A stretch of DNA of 64,000 bases, taken from positions 45,819,768 through 45,883,767 of the forward strand of contig NC_064831.1 of the NCBI RefSeq assembly GCF_024166365.1, read 5' to 3'. The notes beneath the pieces are model-generated. The model saw nothing but the letters and a program-made list of their open reading frames with translations, made no database searches and was not told the origin of the DNA. Below are positions 59,353 to 64,000 of this stretch, piece after piece (position 1 is the stretch's first letter; every line of letters begins with the position of its first letter). This DNA comes from Elephas maximus indicus (lineage: Eukaryota; Chordata; Mammalia; Proboscidea; Elephantidae). The position numbers and the translations under genes were made by a program.

Positions 59353-59565
59353 AGAGTCCCTGGCTGGTACAAAAGTTAATGTGTTCAGCTACAGTGTGTT
59401 CAGTTGGAGGTTCTAGTCCATCCATAGGCACCTTGGAAGAAAGGCCTGGCAATCTACTTCTGAAAAATCAGTCACTGAAAACCCTGTAGAGCAAAGTTCT
59501 GCTCTGATACACAAAGGGTAGCTATGGGCTAGAGATAACTTGACAACACCTGGTTGGTTTTTATT
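59353..59565 (+). repeat. AfroSINE, CAGGCC subtype
   Basis: AGAGTCCCTGGCTGGTACAA, GAAAGGCCTGGCAATCTACT and GGGTAGCTATGGGCTAGAGA. Confidence 0.82.
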
Positions 59566-60394
59566 TATGGTTGCAGGGCAGCTTAGTGGGAAAGTGAGAT
59601 TAGCAAATTAATAACATTTTTTTTTTTTATGTAATGTAAAGTATGCACAAGGTCTTTCAGATACAAAGAACTGCTCAAACTGAAATTGAAGAAATGAGGA
59701 GAAGCATCCTGATGAAGATAAAACTGAATTAAAGGAAAGGTCGTTACAAGCAGAAAAAAAGTACATTCATAAAAATACCAAAAGAATGTGATATACTTTA
59801 GTAAATGCAATTAACCTGATATATCTTTAATATAGTGGGTGATGAGTTACACAGCTCAAAGTCTGTGATTCCACTGTACACAGAGATTTATTTCACCTGC
59901 TCTCTGTTTAAATCATATATTCAGCTGAATCTGAATACCTTTTTTTTTTTTACTTTACTGGGAAAAAAAACAAAAACACTGTTCTTACTTTTCCTTGTGA
60001 TTTCAGGCTCAGCATATTAACATGTTTGGTTAGAGTAAGTTTGTGAGTCACTATGGGGTCAGAAAAATTGAATCTTCAAATTACAAAAATTGGTCTGATG
60101 TGAGGAAATAACTCAGACTCTGCAGACTTATCAAATTTTTCCAAATACCCCAAAAATTAATATTGGCTAATAGCACAAGAAAGAAAATTAGTTTTCCTCA
60201 CCTCCTCCAAAACATCGGTGAGACACTGCATGAGGTTTCTGAATGAATGATGCAACAAAATATGAGTTTTCCAGCCTTTTCTCCCTATATAAACGATACA
60301 AACCATTTTCCCCTTCACAGTAGGTGCCCAATTTGTGGCAAGTGAATTATTTATTTTTTTTAATACACATACATATATATACATCTATATAAAC

Positions 60395-60563
60395 CAAAAA
60401 AAAAAACAAACCCAGTGCCATCGAGTCGATTCCGACTCATAGCGACCCCATAGGACAGAGTAGAACTGGCCCAAAGAGTTTCCAAGGAGTGCCTGGCAGA
60501 TTCAAACTGCTGACCCTTTGGTTAGCAGCCATAGCACTTAACCACTACACCACCAAGGTTTCC
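60395..60563 (-). repeat. AfroSINE in microsatellite
   Basis: Full-length reverse copy with a well-kept tail (CAGTGCCATCGAGTCGATTC), likely young. Confidence 0.93.
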
Positions 60564-60614
60564 ATACATCTACATACACATACATATATACATGTATACA
60601 CATATATACATACA

Positions 60615-60631
60615 TGGAAACCCTGATGGTG
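60615..60631 (+). repeat. AfroSINE head fragment
   Basis: GGAAACCCTGATGGTGT inside the microsatellite, followed at once by TATATATAC. Confidence 0.6.
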
Positions 60632-60924
60632 TATATATATACATACAGATACACATATATACATATATACACATACACACATGCATATACATACACATAT
60701 ATAGCATATACATCTACATATATACATATGTACATATACACATACATATATACACATATGCGCATACATATATACATATATATGCATACATTACACACAT
60801 ACATATGTACATATATACACATATACACATATACACGGGCATATATACACGCATATGCATATATATATATACATACATATATATGTTTATGTATTTATAC
60901 GTTTTTTTTTTTTTTTATGTATTG

Positions 60925-61405
60925 GTTATTATTAGGCACGATCGAGGCAGTTCCAACTCATAGCAACCCTATGTACAAGAGAACGAAACATTGCCTGGTC
61001 CTGCACCACCCTCATAATCATTGCTATGTCTGAGCCCACTGTTGCAGTCACTGTGTCAGTCCATCTTGTTGTGGGTCTTCCTCTTTTTCGCTGACCCTCT
61101 ACCAAGCATGATGTCCATCTCCAGGGACTGGTCCCTCCTGATAGCACGTCCAAAGTACATGAGACAAAATCTCGCCATCCTTGCTTCTGAAGAGCATTCT
61201 GGCTGTACTTCTTCCAAGAGAGATTTGTTCGTTCTTCTGGCAGTCCATGGTATATTCAATATTCTTCACCAACACAATAATTCAAATGTATTGATTCTTC
61301 TTTGGTCTTCCTTATCACTGTCCAGCTTTCGTATGCATATGCAGCAGTTGAACATACCATGGCTTGGTGCACCTTAGTCCTCAAAGTGACATCTTGCTTT
61401 CTTAC
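60925..61405 (-). repeat. RTE/BovB-type LINE 3' end
   Basis: Reverse copy from the tail (TTCCAACTCATAGCAACCCT) to GGTGCACCTTAGTCCTCAAA then GTGACATCTTGCTTTC. Confidence 0.9.
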
Positions 61406-61479
61406 ACACACACAGATATATATATGAAATAAAACATACCGTATAGCAGTGTTATGGGGGAAAAAAATAGGATTAGAAG

Positions 61480-61865
61480 GAGAAAGACCGCTTGGGCAAG
61501 GGATTATTTTAGGGAGGATTAGTCAGCAACAGTCTCTAACAAGGTGATGGTTAACCAGACACCTGAAGAAAGTAGAGGGGATATCTGGGGAGAGGAGAGC
61601 TGTCACGAGGCAGTTGAATATGCAAGTCAAGTTCAAGGGAAAAGCCTAAGTTGAAGAGATCAATCTGAACACCACCCACACCAAGATGTGATTTAGTCAG
61701 GGGACCAGGTAAGACAACAAAGTACAGAAAGAAAAGGGATGTGAGGACTAGGCTGTAATCAACTCCAATATTTAGAGGTCAGAGGGATGAATGAAGATAG
61801 GAAGAAATGAGACCAAGAAGTGAGTACTAAAATAGGAGGAAATTAGGAAGATTGTGATGCTGAAA
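61480..61865 (-). repeat. possible L2 remnant
   Basis: Purine-rich; phrases such as AGAGGTCAGAGGGATGAATG and AGGATTAGTCAGCAACAGTC. Diverged. Confidence 0.3.
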
Positions 61866-61879
61866 AAAAAAAACACAAA

Positions 61880-62565
61880 AATACTCATTAACAACCTGCA
61901 TTATGCAGATCACACAACCTTGCTTACTGAAAGTGAAGAAGACTTCAAACACAGGTGAAAAACAGAAACCACAGCCTTCAGTAGGATTACACCTCAACAT
62001 CAAGAAAACAATCCTCACAACTGATGCACTGCATTGGGCAAATCTGCTGCAAGACCTCTTTAACGTTTTGAAAAGCAAAATGGCATCTTGAGGACTAAGG
62101 TGCTCATGACCCAAGCCACGGTGTTTTCAATTACCTCATATGCATGCAAAAACTGGACAGTGAATATGGAAGACTGAAGAAGAATTGATGCCTTTATGGT
62201 ATTGGTGAAGGATATTGAATATACCATGGACTGCCAAAAGAATGAACAAATCTGTCTTGGATGAAGTACAGCCAGAATGCTCCTTAGAAGTGAGGATGGT
62301 TAAGATTTCATCTCACATACTTTGGACATATTATCAGGAGGGACTAGTCCCTGGAGAAGGATATCATGCTTGGTAAAGTAGAGAGTCAGTGAAAAAGAGG
62401 AAGTACCCTCAACCGTGAGATGGACTGACATAGTGGCTGCAACAATGCACTCAAGCATAAAACGATCATGAGCACGGTGCAGAACAGGGCAGTGTTTTGT
62501 TCTGTTGTTCATAGGATCGCTATGTGTCGGAACCGACTCGACGGCACCTAACAACAACAACAGTA
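61880..62565 (+). repeat. RTE/BovB-type LINE 3' end, with internal deletion
   Basis: Starts in the reverse-transcriptase part (CATTATGCAGATCACACAAC then GAAAGTGAAGAAGACTTCAA), loses a segment, then runs from GCACTGCATTGGGCAAATCT to the tail GGATCGCTATGTGTCGGAAC then ACCTAACAACAACAAC. Confidence 0.9.
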
Positions 62566-63319
62566 GCACCATTATGTGGGAAGAATGTTTTTATCATGAA
62601 GGAAATTGGAATGTATCATTATTTTAACTTTATCACCACTTCAATCCAAAAGTCCCTTGCAGACCGTAAGAGATTGCTCAAAAGAGGTCAAGTACCTCAT
62701 GAATACAAATGAGTGTCTGTTGCGTTTACACCAAGATTTTATTTAGGGGATAGGGACAAACATATTAATATATAACTACTTAAGATTTTCCTTTCCTCTG
62801 CTTTCTCATAAAAAAGAATTCTTTGCCCTTAGAGTAAATATTGGGCAGTCTTTTATTTATTAACTGGGATGGTAAAGGAAGAGCCTGTGAAAAGACTGGG
62901 TTGACCAGTCTTACAAAGGAAAGGGAACTGCCAGCTCAAAACAGTTTTAAGGTCAGAGTGAGAAAGATGCCTAAGAGGTTTATGGAGATGTTTTTGGGTA
63001 GCTGTGTTTTTTTAAAGGACTGAAAAGAATATTTTTTGTTGAATAGAACTCCCTTTTGGTGTTTGGGTAAGACAGTTCGAGAAATAATTGAAATTTTCAC
63101 CAGAAGGAAGCCCATCTTTATTTGGGTGACATTATTTTTAAAAATAAACAAACAAACCAGGGCTGATCATAAGAAAAAGCAATCCTGCCTCATCAGAAAG
63201 TCTGATAACTGAACACAACTGCTACAGAAGTTATCAAAAACTGCTTTATAGAAGTAAAATTTTCAAGGTGACTGTACTATGCTATTCTTATTCAAAAAGG
63301 TGTTGCATTAAAAAAAAGG

Positions 63320-63860
63320 GAATGGCCCAAATCATCTCCCAACATGGATGAACCTGGAAGACATTATGCCAAGCGAAATATGTCAATCACAAAAGGACAA
63401 ATACTACATGATCTCACTTTTATGAAATGACAAGAACAGGCAAACATACAAAGACCTGGTGGTGCAGCGGTTATATGTTCAGCCGCTAACCCAAAGGCTG
63501 GCAGTTCAAATCCACCCTGTGGCTTCATGGGAGAAAGGATCTGGCAACCTGCTGCCATCAAGATTACAGCTTAGGAAACCCTACACGGCGGTTCTACTCT
63601 GTAACATGGGGTCGTTAGGATTCAAAAATTGACTTGACAGGGAAACAACAGTGTTCTTTGGTGGTTGCCAGGAGCAGGGAGGGGAGAGGGGCATCATTCT
63701 CTTTCTGGTGATGGGAAAGGTGACGCTGAACGTGAGTGAAGTTTGCACATCTTAACTAATGCGATTGATGCCACTAAGTTACACACAATAAAAATGAGGA
63801 ATTAGCAAATGCTACGTTACATGTAATTTTGCAACAACCACAAAAAAAGCAAAATAAAAT
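63320..63860 (+). repeat. L1M 3' end with SINE inside
   Basis: ATGGATGAACCTGGAAGACA, GTCAATCACAAAAGGACAAA and, after the SINE, GGTGGTTGCCAGGAGCAGGG and ATGCCACTAAGTTACACACA. Confidence 0.75.
63448..63655 (+). repeat. AfroSINE, long subtype, inside L1M
   Basis: CTGGTGGTGCAGCGGTTATA, GGGAGAAAGGATCTGGCAAC and GGGGTCGTTAGGATTC. Confidence 0.85.
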
Positions 63861-64000
63861 AAAAGGGGCTACAAATACTGATACTACTTAGATACAACCA
63901 GTCACTTCACAGGATTAGTTTTCTTGGTTTGAAGAATTAGGGTCATGGTCTCAGGGGACAATCCAGTCAATAGGCATAATACAGCTCTTAAAGTTTAAGC

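Larger units (their letters stand above)
60345..60905. repeat. (TACATA)-type microsatellite with SINE pieces
   Basis: Long run of TACATA/CACATA/TATATA units on both sides of a reverse SINE (60395-60563) and a 17-base SINE head (60615-60631). The frames at 60538-61033 encode only Tyr/Ile/His/Val/Met periodic runs. Confidence 0.92.

Noticed and set aside
60538..61033. Overlapping frames rich in Tyr, Ile and His on both strands
   Set aside because: Translation of a TACATA-type microsatellite.

Overview
The window is nuclear DNA from an afrotherian mammal, most likely an elephant or close relative. The evidence is dozens of AfroSINE-type tRNA-derived SINEs, nine RTE/BovB-type LINE copies, an elephant-type L1, older mammalian repeats (MIR, L2, MaLR LTRs, MER5-like), spliced genes and one CpG island. 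There are no prokaryotic features.

Two host genes were recognised, and they diverge from the CpG island at about 37.2-38.25 kb. Leftward (minus strand) runs the 5' half of CCPG1, the ER-phagy receptor: a noncoding exon 1 ending at 37842, then coding exons at 17397-17467 (start codon), 14841-14961, 12702-12778, 11562-11766, 7307-7561 (transmembrane segment) and 784-905. All junctions have AG/GT signals and compatible phases, and together they give the first 280 residues; the rest of the gene lies left of base 1. Rightward (plus strand) is PIERCE2 (C15orf65), a ciliary doublet-microtubule inner protein. Its 3' coding exon is at 58245-58592 with a poly(A) signal at 58719; its first exon is not resolved, but the divergent promoter is the likely origin. 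The gene order matches the human 15q21 neighbourhood. The promoter holds two ZNF143-type motifs facing opposite ways and an RFX X-box-like site on the PIERCE2 side.

Everything else is intron or intergenic repeat. Main blocks: CCPG1 introns with SINEs, MIR, L2, MaLR and RTE copies (1-37841); the PIERCE2 intron (about 38.2-58.2 kb) with a 21-bp minisatellite at 41.35-41.69 kb, an RTE copy with an inverted 5' end at 43.6-45.8 kb, and a nearly full-length decayed L1 at 49.0-57.65 kb that split an older L2 and was itself hit by another L1; then 58.7-64 kb with SINEs, a (TACATA)-type microsatellite, two RTE copies in opposite orientation, and an L1M fragment. No undescribed biological system was found. 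The most useful leads are an upstream ORF in CCPG1 that would end three bases before the main start codon, a possible unannotated exon in CCPG1 intron 1, a duplicated splice donor, and several well-marked retrotransposition events.
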